Assembly (NCBI GenBank): GCA_030141605.1
Contig: JAQGDQ010000024.1
Span: 1,007,501-1,071,500, forward strand
Direction: 5' to 3'
Length of the DNA stretch: 64,000 nt
Origin: Tubiluchus corallicola
Lineage: Eukaryota; Priapulida; Priapulimorpha; Priapulimorphida; Tubiluchidae
The translations under genes were made by a program, and so were the position numbers. How positions within the stretch are numbered: the stretch's first letter is position 1; every line of letters starts with the position of its first letter. Shown here piece after piece: positions 51,644-63,430 of the stretch. The notes beneath the pieces were generated by a model, which made no database searches, was not told the DNA's origin, and worked only from the letters and a program-made list of their open reading frames with translations.

Positions 51644-54600
51644 TTGCCAATGCCTTTCTGAGAGTTACAGTTTTTATCTTCGATCAGTTACGCTGTGTGT
51701 TTCGTAGTAGCTTATTGTGGTGAAGCAGAATGAAAGGAAAACTTGCCGTGTGAGCTGATGTTTCTCACAAGCCTTACAATTCAAGCGTAATAGAGGCATT
51801 GAGTTTTCAGCCTTTAATGAATTCATTATTATGCTTCGTTTTTTGGTAACTAGAATTATTGCTGATCATTTAGTGTTTGCCTGTTCTTGTGCACTTCTAA
51901 ATACTAGATTAACATTCATGTATATATAATTTTTAATCAATCATTTTAAACATGCTGATGCTAACAAAAATGTTTATGTTTTAGGGCGTATGATCCGACT
52001 GAATATTCACAGCTTAATGTTTCACCGGAAATTAAACGACTGTTTGAGCACATAACCAGGTATGCCATATTTTATTATTTATTAAACGAGATTAAGAAAA
52101 CTTTTGAAAATGTCTGTTTTCTGTTGCATTTTTGCAAGATTATTTGTTTTTCAGAGAATATAATTTTATTGTCAAAGAAAAAATGCACAGTTTGGTTCAC
52201 ATTAAAAACTTTAGCCTATCTGGTAATAAATGAAATGTTAACAATTAAACTTTGTCGATAACAGAAACATTAAATTTTCAGGTATACCCCACAAAGTATT
52301 GAATTAGAGTACAAGCTGAAACCTTTTATACCAGATTTTATTCCAGCCATTGGTGACATTGATGCATTTATAAAGGTACAGTTAATTAATTATAATTCTG
52401 ATGTGATACAATTAACTAATAGATATTCAATTTTTTGAAACCATGTTGGAGAAAAAGAAGGAAACCTGATTTTGACCTAGGCTTAGTGTTGACTTTTCTG
52501 GATTTCCCAATTTCATTCAAATTCAGTTTAGAGAATTTAGTAGCAGTGAGTTTGTTCCACTTTTAATTATAATGTTTAAATGCATTATATGCATGTTTGT
52601 AGACGTTTTGTTTCTTTTCTTTTATTTTAGAAATGATATTCTTATTTTTTTACAATATATTTTTTGCAACAAATTGTTTTTTCTTTAGTTTCTCATCTCA
52701 CTGTTATATAAAGTCTTGTTATGTTAAGAATGCTAACACTGGCATTTGCTCTTCCTAGCTGCCTACCTAATGGTCGCAATTAATTATTTGTTGGCTGTGC
52801 AATTTTTTCAACATGTAATTTTTTCTGTTTTTGGTTGGAACAATTTGTTTGAAATATCTGATCTGAAATAAGCTAGCCGCTGTCTTCATTATGCTGTTCT
52901 GTTGCTCTAGCAACTGCTGCTAGGTGTTAGGGTACGAGAATTTTAATAGTAATTTAATAGAAATTTATTAGGAAAAAGGCTATCATTTTTTGTGACATTT
53001 CTGAAAAAATTTCAAGCCTGTTATATGATATTAAGTGTTGGCACATGAAGTTTTTAAACAAAAACAAACAATGTCCTTATATAAAAGCAGCAATTAAAGA
53101 ATCAGACAACTGTCATGACATATGATCAATTTTAATATTCTATTCTTGCACTTGTGTTTAGCAATATTTTTTGCTAATCAAGGGGCAGACCACCAGGCTT
53201 TACGTGGTACATCCTTACTATACAAATTTATACTGAAGCATTTTGTATTTTTCCTAGACGTGCTCTCATTGAGATATTTAGCTGGATTTTACTAATTATT
53301 TTGCAGAGTAAGATCTTCGTAAATAATGTATGTTTCTAAACTTTTAACTGAACATAATGTTGCTAAAGTAAGAAATTTTTATCTGATTATGTGCAGAATT
53401 GATTTTCATTGATTTTGAAACCTTTTTGAAAGCTTACGTTATATAAAAATGCTTGATATAAGTTATAACACTTGCTAATTTGAATCTGTCTTGTGGCTCC
53501 AGTGGCTTAATAATGGTGCAGCCAGCTAACTAGACTGTTAAAACAAATGTACATTCAGTGTAAGCTTGTTAGTATTGGGTAAATTCAGGACTTTTGCGGC
53601 ATTGTTTTCATATTAATGTGTGAGTGTTCCTGCACTTTGAATTTTTACAGGTTCCACGACCTGATGGTAAACCAGACACGTTGGGTTTGTTTGTCCTAGA
53701 TGAACCAAGTGCAAAGCAGTCTGATCCAACCGTTCTTGATCTTCAGTTCCGTAATTTATCAAAGCAGACGTCTTTAAAACAGACCGTATGTGTGTTGCAA
53801 AGAAACAATAATAATATTAACATATTACTGTGTTACATTAAATTACTTTTGCTGTTATTAGTAAAGGTGACAGAGTTACAATGTAAAGAAGTCTCTGCCC
53901 TTCGTTATAAGTATTGAAATATTGATTAATGTATTTCTCTTGTGCAATTCTGAGTCCTATATTTTAACATTTATTTCATTGATGTAATTAAAATATAGTG
54001 CTAAGTATGGTATTTACCTTTTAAAACAAAGTAGATGTATAATAATTTGCTTAATAACATTAACTAATAAATTTAGCCATCTATTTAAGATTAGCTCTGG
54101 CAAATCAACCACCACTGTGCTACTGGATGTGGGAGGATGGCAGACAGTGTACCCATCCTCAAATTTTCCACTATAGTATTGCTATGCACTAGTTACTTTT
54201 CTAAAACACTCACTTGTAGCAGTAATTTGTTGTTGTCCAAAAATAACTGTTGATAAGCTTTTTGTGCAAGATTTTATTTCAGTGCTTGTTAAAGTATTAG
54301 CACACTTTTTAAAATCTTTTTTTAGATTATGTATTATTATGCATTTTTAGGAAACTTTATTTCATTTTTTAAAACTTTGTGGAAGTGCAATTGCTAAAGT
54401 CTGGTAAAAAAATTTTCTTTAAATGTGTTTTCAAATCTTTTGTAATAATTCAATGCAGTTGGCTTTGTGTTAAATTTTAGGTTTTTTACGTGATGAAATA
54501 TGTATGAAATATTTGATACATTAGCTTGTCACAGTTTAACATACTATTGCAACTTTTTGTGACTTTAAACAAACTCTACACACTTTGCTGAAGTTTTTTA

Positions 54601-56155
54601 GAACACTGCAGGTTTGCAGTTTGGAGTCAATAAGTTCAATAATAATATCTATAATTTAGGTTGTTAAGAACATTGAGAACGCAGAAAGATCTCCAAAGGC
54701 AATAGAAAACTGGATAAAAAACATCAGTGAATTGCATCGGGACAAACCACCACCCACAGTGCATTATACCAGGTGTGTTTAAATGCTATGTATTTTATTA
54801 TCTTAAAATCATGCACATTAGTTTATTTGAAGGATGAGTTGCCTTGAAGAGTACATGAATGCTATTAATGATTTTGCAGAAATATGCCAGAAATTGAAGC
54901 ATTAATGCAGGAATGGCCACCTGAGATGGAAGAACTGTTGAAAACGGTATAACTGTTTGCTCTATTTTCCCGTTTAAAGTAAAAAACTAGGGTAATGTGT
55001 TTCTTTTTGTTCGATTGCGTATTATTTTAAGGCATCTTGAACATTTTGTGTATTTACAAAAAATGTGGAGTGTATGTAACCCTTGAACTTGCTGTGAAAT
55101 ATTACGGGAATGTCCTAGCTGCTGCTGAGCTGCTCGTAAGTTTTAGAAGTAATACTTTCTTATTGATAAAACTTGCAGGAGCAAATTTTGAATGCCAAAT
55201 ATACTGTGGTCTTAATAACGTAGCCTGAGAGGGCTTGATTTGTTTTGTAGTTTTTGCATGAAGTTTGCTCGCATAAGATGAGAACATGTTCGGCTTGTCG
55301 ATATAATAAACCTGTGTGGAGACATTTGTAAAAAGTATTTTTTCTGATTTTCGTATTAAGTTTTTATCATTACACCAAATGTCCTTTACAAACTATGTAT
55401 ATCCATAAGAGCACACTTTTGCAAGCAAAGCACTGCTATCCTTTTTTAATAAATAATTAACAGCAAATTATTAATTACTAACTAATAGTTTTTAAGTCTC
55501 AGAAATAAAGGTATGATTTTAGACGATACTAATTCTGCTTGATAAGGTTGACCTCCATCTTTATTTTTTAATCATTTTTTGTAGACCGAGTTGCCAAGTG
55601 CTGATTTGGATGTGGATGTTGGTACATATGCGGAGATGGTTTGTTCTTTGTTAGACATTCCTGTACACAAATCAAAAATTCAGTCGCTACATGTTCTCTT
55701 TAGTTTATATTCAGAATTCAAAAATTCTCAGGTGAGTTTTATTAAAAAAACGTTCAACTTCTTTTGACCTTTAGTACAAAACTGTGCAAGTTTTCTGTTG
55801 ATTAAATTTAAGCCAATCTCTTGTTAATCAAATTTATGCTACTTGAAAATTCTCAGGTAAATTTTACTAAGAAAAAGATTTGTTGTTTTGACATATGGGC
55901 ACAAAACTTGTTGCAAGTTTTTAATTGATTAAGTTTTAAGCTTACTTTTTGACTTACCTCAAATGTCATTTACTTCAAAATTGACCGAACTCATATTTTA
56001 TCACACATTTGTAAAATGAATTTATTCTAATGATTTATTCATTTGTTGTTATTTTTCAGCATTTTCGTTCACTTGCACAAGATAATAAGTTGGATAATGC
56101 ACTAAAACAACCTGAACAAGAAGAAGAAGGAAAAGCTGATAGACTCGTTCTTTAA
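42222..56155 (+). CDS. IFT46: Intraflagellar transport protein 46
   Basis: Fifteen exons in this model: 42222-42254, 44138-44231, 44834-44916, 46048-46083, 48536-48583, 49266-49328, 49828-49902, 51165-51277, 51985-52059, 52282-52375, 53651-53785, 54660-54772, 54880-54946, 55585-55731 and 56060-56155, giving 423 residues. IFT46 is an IFT-B core subunit that links outer dynein arm cargo to ciliary trains. The conserved part (about 180-395) is unmistakable: GAYDPTEYSQLNVSPEIKRL, FIPDFIPAIGDIDAF, VPRPDGKPDTLGL, LDEPSAKQSDPTVL, HYTR and HVLFSLYSEFKNSQHF. Before it lies an acidic stretch with a 14-Asp run (about 161-174). The N-terminal exons 4-7 are short and all phase 0. Exons 4 (36 bp) and 5 (48 bp) rest on splice signals and frame only. 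Exon 1 (MSVPSKQQHLT) is also inferred from frame and has a weak donor (GTATTG). Human IFT46 is shorter (about 304 residues) because its N-terminal linker is shorter. Confidence 0.92.
42936..43009. repeat. (CT)n microsatellite with C-rich interruptions
   Basis: A polypyrimidine run in IFT46 intron 1 made of two CT blocks separated by CCCCCTTCCCCCTCC-type sequence. Confidence 0.9.
43090..43256 (+). repeat. Possible 3' tail of a non-LTR retrotransposon
   Basis: The sequence ends with GGAAATAAATCC and then three tandem TTGAA units (43239-43255). AATAAA followed by a short simple repeat is how several LINE families end. There is no coding part, so this would be a heavily 5'-truncated copy. The evidence is structural only. 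Confidence 0.35.
46228..46254. repeat. Perfect 11-bp inverted repeat with A5 loop
   Basis: ATGTGAACATG, then AAAAA, then CATGTTCACAT, in an IFT46 intron just after the candidate exon 4. It would fold into a stable hairpin in the pre-mRNA. Confidence 0.85.
51606..51641. repeat. (AT)n microsatellite
   Basis: An uninterrupted AT run of about 34 bases in the IFT46 intron after exon 8. Confidence 0.9.
55721..55950 (+). repeat. 125-bp diverged tandem duplication covering an IFT46 splice donor
   Basis: The end of exon 14 and the following intron (AAAATTCTCAG then GTGAGT, from 55721) recur 125 bp downstream as AAAATTCTCAG then GTAAAT (from 55846). The matching sequence continues (ACAAAACT, GCAAGTTTT, TTGATTAA). 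The intron therefore contains a second copy of the donor. Confidence 0.8.
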
Positions 56156-56240
56156 CTGGTTTGTAAAGAGTGAAAAACTGTAACTGTTTAAGCATCATCC
56201 ATTCTACACCACTATGGAAGTACTGAATCTCTGTTTCAAA

Positions 56241-56246
56241 AATAAA
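56241..56246 (+). terminator. IFT46 poly(A) signal
   Basis: AATAAA 86 bp after the stop codon, the first canonical signal downstream. Confidence 0.6.
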
Positions 56247-59200
56247 AACTTGTAAATGGAAAAACGAATTTGGGTTATTAGCCTTTTCTTTCACGTTTAT
56301 CTAGTCCTTGTGTCATGTTTTGAATCTGTGCAGTCAAAGTACTTCACTTAGATCATGATGTTTGAGTATAATCAGTGCAAATAACTTTTGCATGGTCACT
56401 AGACATTCTGTTCAAGCAACTACTGTGTTACGTAATTTTATTAATAGCAGTCTATTGCTGATTCGTAGGAGCAAACAGCCAAAGTTTACAATATCTCACA
56501 CAAGAAATTACTTCGTGATGTGGATTAGGGTTAGTGTTGGGGTTTGGTATTTAAATTGTGTGAGAAATTGCTCAGAAAGGCAGTGAATTTTTACTATTTC
56601 ATTCTTTCAACTTGATGATTTTATTCCATCCGTAAAATTTAATTTTGTCATTTTATAAAAGCTGTTTTGTATTTAGCCAAAATTTCCATTTTTTATGTAT
56701 TTTGTTGCACTCTTTGTAGTAATTAGCTGCATGCGTGCTAAATTACATTACTGACCTGGAGTGTTCATTTTGTAATTTAGTAGTATTTCTGCAAGGTAAA
56801 GTTCAACCAATATGTACATAGTCTGAGATTTTATAGTCTGAATGTTTTTCTGAATACCGATAAAATTTATGTACATCTGTTATTTATTTGTCCACATGCA
56901 CAGCCTCGTGTCCATACTATGAGAAAGCAGAAAAGCTCCGTCCACTTTTTGTTACACGTACGTTTTTTTACTTTTGTTGTAGTTGTGTAACTCGTTGAGT
57001 TACATTACTGACATGTAATAATTTGTGTTAATTAGTTAGTTAGTGGTTTACTTCTACAAAGTAAAGTTGAACTAATGTGTGAACATGCATACCTTGTGAG
57101 ATTTTATAGTCAGAATTTTCCCAAATTTTTATTTGAACACATGCACAGAAGCAGTCCACACTGTGAGAAAGCAAAAAATGCTCCGTCCACTGTTTGTTAA
57201 GCATCATGTGTGATCGTTATGTATTGAATATAGACTAAACTTCTGTTGATAGTAATTCTTGTTTTTTATTGTCATTGCATTAATATTATAATATAAAAAG
57301 AAATGTATTTATGTTTTATTGTTTATTTAAAAATAAAAGCCATAGGTATGAGCATTAGCTTAAAGTCTTAAACAATGTAATGACTATACAAAGTACTTAA
57401 AAATAACCATTATATCGTTATCGTCTTCAGCTATTGGATATTATTAATACATGTCGCATCGTTAAAGCATGAAATTTTGAATTTTGAGGACCCAATCACA
57501 CCACAACTAAACAGTCCTATTAAAAACTATAGCATTATTTTTAAAAAATTAAAACCTATCAAAAGGAGATATATTAATCATTGAGAGTTCTTGCACCACA
57601 TAATGTGTTTATTATTTACAAGCAATATTAACAGATCCCAAATTGAAAAATACTTTGTTGTGTGTGTGTGATTGGATTGTTACGATCATACATTCATCTT
57701 AACTAGTACTTACACAAAGCCAACATCCACACAATACTATAATGCATTTATGAATCGCTGGATTGCTAAGTTAAGCGGAATAATGAGGAATGGAAGTAGG
57801 TGATCATTTTTTTGAAAAAAAGACTGAAAGCAACTACATTCAATTAAGCAGCCGCCATTTGAACAACATGCTTAGAGACAAGTGGACGGAGATGCAAAAC
57901 TTCGAAAGTGTGGGAAAATGTGCGGTGAATGTTCAACAAGTGGAATTAGAAAGCTTTTTGAAATGTAATAATAACAAAATACCCGTCACATGATTTTAAA
58001 ATAAACAGCTAGCTGCAAGTTTTATAACAGACATATATCAAGGCCATGTAAACTGCAAAAAAACAAAGATTTATACAAAGTATTGTGACTAACATGGAGA
58101 AGTTACTAACAATATCACTGCTCTGACCTTTATGAAAACAGAAAAGAAATTCAAGAATAAAAATGATTATCAAAATGTGAGATTTCAAGAAGCTGGACTA
58201 ATGTCAATCAAAGTAGACAGAGATTCATTTAACACATGCTAGAAAAATGTAAAAAATACCATATTTCGTGGAATGTTCAAAACTTACAATTTAAAAAAAA
58301 TGACAATAGCAGGAATAATTATAATGTTTCATAATCTGAGACAAATACAAAAGTTTTTGTTTAAACCAATGCCCCACTTAGTGAAACTTTACGAACAATT
58401 ATTTGTTACGTTCTAAAAATCTGTTTATTAATGTGATTTACTATATTTAAGTTTTGTTTTCTGACAAACTGCTAGCTACAGACACAATTCTTGTGCCCAG
58501 GGTCATGAGACGAACTATTTATACCAGGTAACTAGATAACATACTGTGTGAATACAACATACAACCTGCTTACTATAGCTGACAGTGCCGCTTAAATATT
58601 AAGCCTGGGCCAAAATTCTAGTGCTAGACAATAAGGTAGCCAGCTTCTGACTCAAAGATAGTCACTTTTGCAGTCTGAAATAATAAAGTCTTTGGGTGTG
58701 GCTAGTTAACCAACTCAGTTTCAGGGTTGGCTGTTTCTGAATTTAGCACCCATTTGCTGTTTCATTTGGGTTAAAGTTGCAGAGAGAATAGTGCCATATT
58801 TGGCTAGTACATAAGAGGAAAGAAAATCCATGACATTTAGAAAGTAAACTGGATTTGTGTTTAAAATTTGAAATTTAACAATATATTATTCTGTACAATT
58901 TGGTTAAGTGAGGACTTACTGCAATAGAAATTAAAACAGGTAACCCTCAACATCAGCTAAACAGCAATGCTTTGAAACAATTTAAATATTACACGAGTTG
59001 TATATATTTTTCTTCTATAGAATTCCTAGTCGTTATAGATAACAATAAGAAACTGGTTTTGGTAGGCATGCAGTTGTCGGGCAAGTTGTATACTATGTTA
59101 AAAACTACAGACCATATTTTTAGAAAACAAATTCATTTTCATGTTAATTTACATAACACTCAAGACTACGGTTACACCTGCATGTTAAACTTCAACAAAC

Positions 59201-60048
59201 ACTAACTCGGTCATAGTTTAATGCTCTTGCATACATTGAGAATCAAAAACATTTTAATTTCTCGCTATGAGTAACCTATGGCTACTATAGCTTCTGATTT
59301 TCACATTACACTGTATTATTGTGTAATTCTGATTCATTCCACATAGGAAAATATAACATTCATGTAAGAAATAATTACTAATTCTCTCCAATGTAAATTT
59401 GATTTGACTGTAATAATAATTCTTCTTATCACAGATATTAGCAAAAAAGAATGATTTCGTATTAGATATGTACAGCTGCAAGTAAAAACTTTGTTTCTCA
59501 GTCCTATCAAAACTGTCTTATAACTGTGATTGCTTGATATATTTTATAGATTTTTCAACAGAATTTAAACATGCATGTAGAAAAAAATAAAAATAAGATT
59601 TAAAAGAAAATTAAAAGCAATCCAGTTTTACAAAAGTTAATAATTTGAAATTCATAATCGAGATTTGTTGCTACAATTGTACCTAAACAATCTTTTGCAT
59701 GCATGTGGGCAGAAATAAATTTCACTTATCAATGTAGCTTGCATAACTTTACTACATTTTTAACTGGATAATTGGTTTCAGACGCATTATGAACTGTGGC
59801 AATGCTTCAAGCCAGCCAATTAAATTATAAATAGCTGAAAAATTCACAGGAAAAAAGAAAACCAAGAATGGCAATCTCTACTTACAAGCTAGTAACCAAA
59901 ACTTCGTGACAGCAAATCAATTCAGTGAAGAATATGCAGTGATACCAGATCACTATTGTTATAATACACATACAGTTTTATCACATACAGCTAATTACAC
60001 ATTACACCTGTATTGGAAAAGTTACGCATTTTTTCGGCACCTCCGTGC
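56247..60048. other. Convergent intergenic region and likely SORL1 3' UTR
   Basis: IFT46 and the SORL1-like gene end towards each other. The left part holds a diverged duplication (56740-57210). On the minus strand, AATAAA words at 57315-57320 and 57322-57327 could close a SORL1 3' UTR of about 2.7 kb, though nearer signals may be used. Between them are AT-rich sequence and a possible decayed transposon (58371-58925). A 67-codon plus-strand frame at 57790-57993 is unexplained. Confidence 0.45.
56740..57210. repeat. Diverged tandem duplication of about 245-257 bp
   Basis: Two copies share, in order, TTACATTACTGAC, a TAAAGTTNAAC phrase, GAGATTTTATAGTC, CACATGCACAG and GAGAAAGCANAAAA followed by GCTCCGTCCAC. 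The marker offsets are 257 bp at the left end and 244 bp at the right. Confidence 0.8.
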
Positions 60049-60124
60049 CTAAGCCACAACCAATGGCTCGTCATCCGCAAATCCTCGAATCATCGGAGAA
60101 TCTTCTTCATCATCTCCTAAAAGT

Positions 60125-60180
<56 letters not shown>

Positions 60181-62767
60181 TAATATGTTTGTTTCTAAAT
60201 GTTACAAAATAAACAAACAAACAAAGTGTCACCAAGTCAACCACCCCTATCCAAATTGAAGAAAATAAAATTAAATTAAAATAAAACAGTTATACACACA
60301 CAATTAAAATAGATAAAACATGTTGGCTTTATGCCAAAAAGGTTGTGGATTTCACTCAACTAAAATTAGACTAAAACTAAAGTTCATCAAAAGGCAAAGT
60401 CTTTTCCTGTTCCTGTTTCACATAGTACTGATAATATCAATAAAGTGGAACTTTGGACAATGCAAATTCAAGCAAAATAATACATCTAATATTATCTACA
60501 AGATAACATTTGTACTTATACTGTCGGTATATAACAGGTAAAAAGTCTAGTCATGATGTTAAGCTGAAAAGCTAAAATGTAAAATCAATAAAAAGAGGCA
60601 CCATTTTATTATAAAAATAATGTACAACGTCTAAAATACGTAAGAACTTTTGTAGAGTTTAATTAATCAGAATTAATGTGAAGTTCTAAACATAAAACTG
60701 TAGTTGTACAGTAAATACCTTAAGTATGGTAAACACAGAATTAAGTGAATCATCGCTAAATAAAACCATTGTGATGTTAATGTATCATTATGGCGATTGA
60801 TTCCAACATCATTTTACTGATAAACCAATAATGTCTGAACAGTACTAGTTAATCCCTTTTCCAATATTATCACTTACATTTATACCTTTTTTGTTCAACA
60901 TAAAGTAAAATTACTTATTATGATAGTACTGCTATAAGTGCCATATTTGCAAAAATGTCTATACTTTAAGTGATTTTTCGTAATACAGCATAATGTTTGT
61001 TGAATGTCAGCTTTTAAGCATAGGCTTCTAATAGACAGTATGATTACAGTATGATAGACAGTATGATAGACAGTATCAGTTAAATGCAGGTATTATTGGA
61101 AAGTGTATAAAAGTAAATTTAAATCAGGCTTTTTTGCAGACAATGACTGCAAATAGCATTTTCATTGTTCTAAAACAAGATAAAAAATTGCTGTTAAAAT
61201 GAAATATAGGACACCAAGTGATAAAATTAGCAGCAAAATTGTCAGTAATCAGGAAGTCATTAAGTAAGAACTTTACCACCTCTTGCACAGGTCTATGATA
61301 TAATGTAACATTATCAAGTTAAGAAAAGCTAATACACATGCAACAGAAACTTTTCAAATATGGAATGTTTTTGTATAATTTTTATAAAAATATTTCTCGT
61401 TGTACATGCATATGATTTATAGATAAAACCTTTCCTTCAATAGATTTTAGGCAAAAAAGTAACTAAAACAGTTACAGTTATTACAGTTTAATAAAACTAA
61501 ACTAAACTAAACTAAACTAAACATGATTACTTACCTAAGTCACCATCTCCAGTGCTAAATGTCGTTGTACCGGACCGTGTGTCGTAATGACTGTTTGCGA
61601 AAGCAAGAAAGCTGCGTCGAAGACGCCGATGTTTGACAAAGAAAAGAACCAGACCCAGCATAAGAATGAGCAGCACAACACCAATGATGGGCAGAATGAT
61701 TTTATACAATGTTGAAGTACTTGTTGGCTGACTCGGCTGAACACCTAAACAAATCGAAATTCATAAAATGACACATTTATTACACTGCTTATAGCTAGTA
61801 AGGGATAATGTTACTTGACTGAGAGACTGAAAAATGTTAGTATCTCATGAGACAAGACGAAAGATCAAATTCTTGCACAAACCATTACTTTGATAAAATG
61901 TAAACAATCATGTTTATGAATTTAAAAAATGTGTAACTAATTGCACTGGTTCTTAAAAAGCACCTTTAAAAGTTCACAACAGAAGGGGCCAATGCAATTG
62001 ATATAATATTTATTGTTAAATAGATTATTAATAAATGCAGGTACTGCTTGATAAAATTTTATCAGTCCAAATGTTTCAGCCACTTCAGCTCACTATCTTC
62101 AATGATTACTAACCATTTTTGTGAAGCCTGCCGCAAAACTCATTAAATTAGTTGTACTTGTTGTTGCAAGTTACATGAATTGCACTTCAAAGTTGGTGAT
62201 AAATTAGAATTGATATTCTTTATTAATAATAGTCATTATATAACTTAATATTTGCTATGCAATATATGATCTGTACCCAAAAATGCGAAGTACTTTTTGG
62301 TCACCAATTACTAATATATCTTAACCCAACACAGTTAACAATCAACACGAAACAAAGACGATACAGTAAGAAATCCTATCATATTCCTAACGAATTATTT
62401 TTCCATAGTAGTAAAATACTCGTTACATATTAGTTATTTATAACCTTAATATAAAGACTAATATTAATGATGGCACAAGTCCACAACTAATTGAATTTTG
62501 AAATCAACCTTTAGATTTAATTTTGAAATCAACCTTTAAAATTCAATTAACTGCAGGTTAGTACAATCAATCATATGTACCCAGTGGATCGATTTCAGCA
62601 GAAAATGGTTGAGACAGTTCCCCATAATAGCCTTGTGATTTAATGAAGCTCACTGCTACTCCATCGATGTGACGGTCAGGAAAGCCTTTGGGAAAAGTGT
62701 ATGGCGACATTGACGCATTAAACACATGTGTAAATTTGCCATCAGTGTTGACCCATATTGCATAACC
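60049..62767 (-). CDS. SORL1: Sortilin-related receptor SORL1/LR11, C-terminal exons (partial)
   Basis: Three coding exons on the minus strand: 62581-62767, 61535-61744 and 60049-60116. Phases match, and the gene continues upstream beyond the right edge of the window. The first exon here encodes the end of the lumenal region, probably the last fibronectin-III strands (for example SFIKSQGYYGELSQP). The second holds a Ser/Thr/Pro stalk, a single membrane helix (LPIIGVVLLILMLGLVLFFV) and the cytoplasmic start KHRRLRRSFLAFANSHY. FANSHY is the known retromer (VPS26) binding motif of SORL1. The third encodes the acidic tail and the end DDEPLVVA, matching the GGA-binding DDVPMVIA end of human SORL1. 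The protein sorts cargo between the Golgi, endosomes and cell surface; in humans it handles the amyloid precursor protein. Both sorting signals are intact, so the tail appears functional. Confidence 0.92.
60125..60180. repeat. (GTAA)n tetranucleotide microsatellite
   Basis: About 13 GTAA units begin a few bases upstream, on the minus strand, of the last SORL1 exon (acceptor at 60117-60118). The tract lies in the polypyrimidine region of that acceptor and reads TTAC on the transcript. Confidence 0.9.
61037..61078. repeat. Short tandem repeat of a GATAGACAGTAT unit
   Basis: Three to four imperfect copies of a 12-14 bp unit in the last SORL1 intron. Confidence 0.75.
61494..61522. repeat. (AAACT)n pentamer, short array
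   Basis: Almost six AAACT units, the same pentamer as the 120-bp array at 14745-14864. It ends 13 bp from the SORL1 transmembrane exon, just past that exon's splice donor. Confidence 0.9.
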
Positions 62768-62843
62768 CTGAAAAAAGCAGTAAATTCTATAAGTGTTTCA
62801 ATGATTAAGAATGTATAAAATGAGATCACTGACTAGTAATCAT

Positions 62844-63422
62844 CAGTGGCATAGCAAGTACTTGTGGCGACCGGGGGCAAATAAACTTCTGGCGCACTAC
62901 CCTTTTAATGTTTCGATCATTTGTTTCGTGGGTGAAACCACAAATTGTGCACACTTTTTTAGTCTTTTTTCTAAGAATCACCCTGTGTTTGATTTGTGGT
63001 ACTGCACCAGAAATCTTTTCTATGCATTAGTTATTCGTAACACGATATCCCTTATCCTTAAACATTCAGCTCCATCATTAAAACATGTACAAAGATTATT
63101 AAAGACACAGAACACTACAGGTTTTCACAATGATTCAACCGACTTTTAAGGTATAACGCCACTGTTTCTCCCAAAATTATCGATCTGCTAAGGCATGCGC
63201 CAGCCTACACACTCCGTTAAGTAACAATATTAGCCTTTTTACTAAGCTGTACGAAATAATAAAATTATCTCTGATTAGGCAATTTTGTTGTAGTTAATTG
63301 TTAATTGCTAAAGTCAGATTAGTAATTAATAATTAACAGTCATTAAACTCTAGAAGAATTTTGCACCTTCTCACCCTTGTGCCCGTGATTGCCCTTCCTG
63401 TCGCCCCCTTGCCACACCTCTG
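62844..63422. mobile_element. hAT-like non-autonomous DNA transposon
   Basis: A 579-bp element starting CAGTGGCATAGCAAG and ending with GCCACACCTCTG, whose reverse complement begins CAGAGGTGTGGCAAG: imperfect terminal inverted repeats of the hAT type. Subterminal GGCGACCGGGGGC and TGTCGCCCCCTTG also face each other. A perfect 8-bp direct repeat GTAATCAT flanks it (62836-62843 and 63423-63430), the target duplication length of hAT elements. The 112-codon frame inside has no transposase features. It lies in a SORL1 intron. Confidence 0.85.
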
Positions 63423-63430
63423 GTAATCAT

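Noticed and set aside
53490-53540. A-box-like TGGCTCCAGTGG
   Set aside because: No B-box at tRNA spacing, so not called as tRNA-derived.
54085-54130. Minus-strand TAGCACAGTGG, a perfect tRNA A-box
   Set aside because: No B-box or foldable arms downstream; left uncalled.
57790-57993. 67-codon plus-strand frame in the SORL1 3' region
   Set aside because: It has a plausible ATG and codon mix but no recognisable family, and it is antisense to the likely 3' UTR; not enough to call a gene.
62811-63149. 112-codon plus-strand frame
   Set aside because: It spans one end of the hAT-like element and has no transposase similarity.
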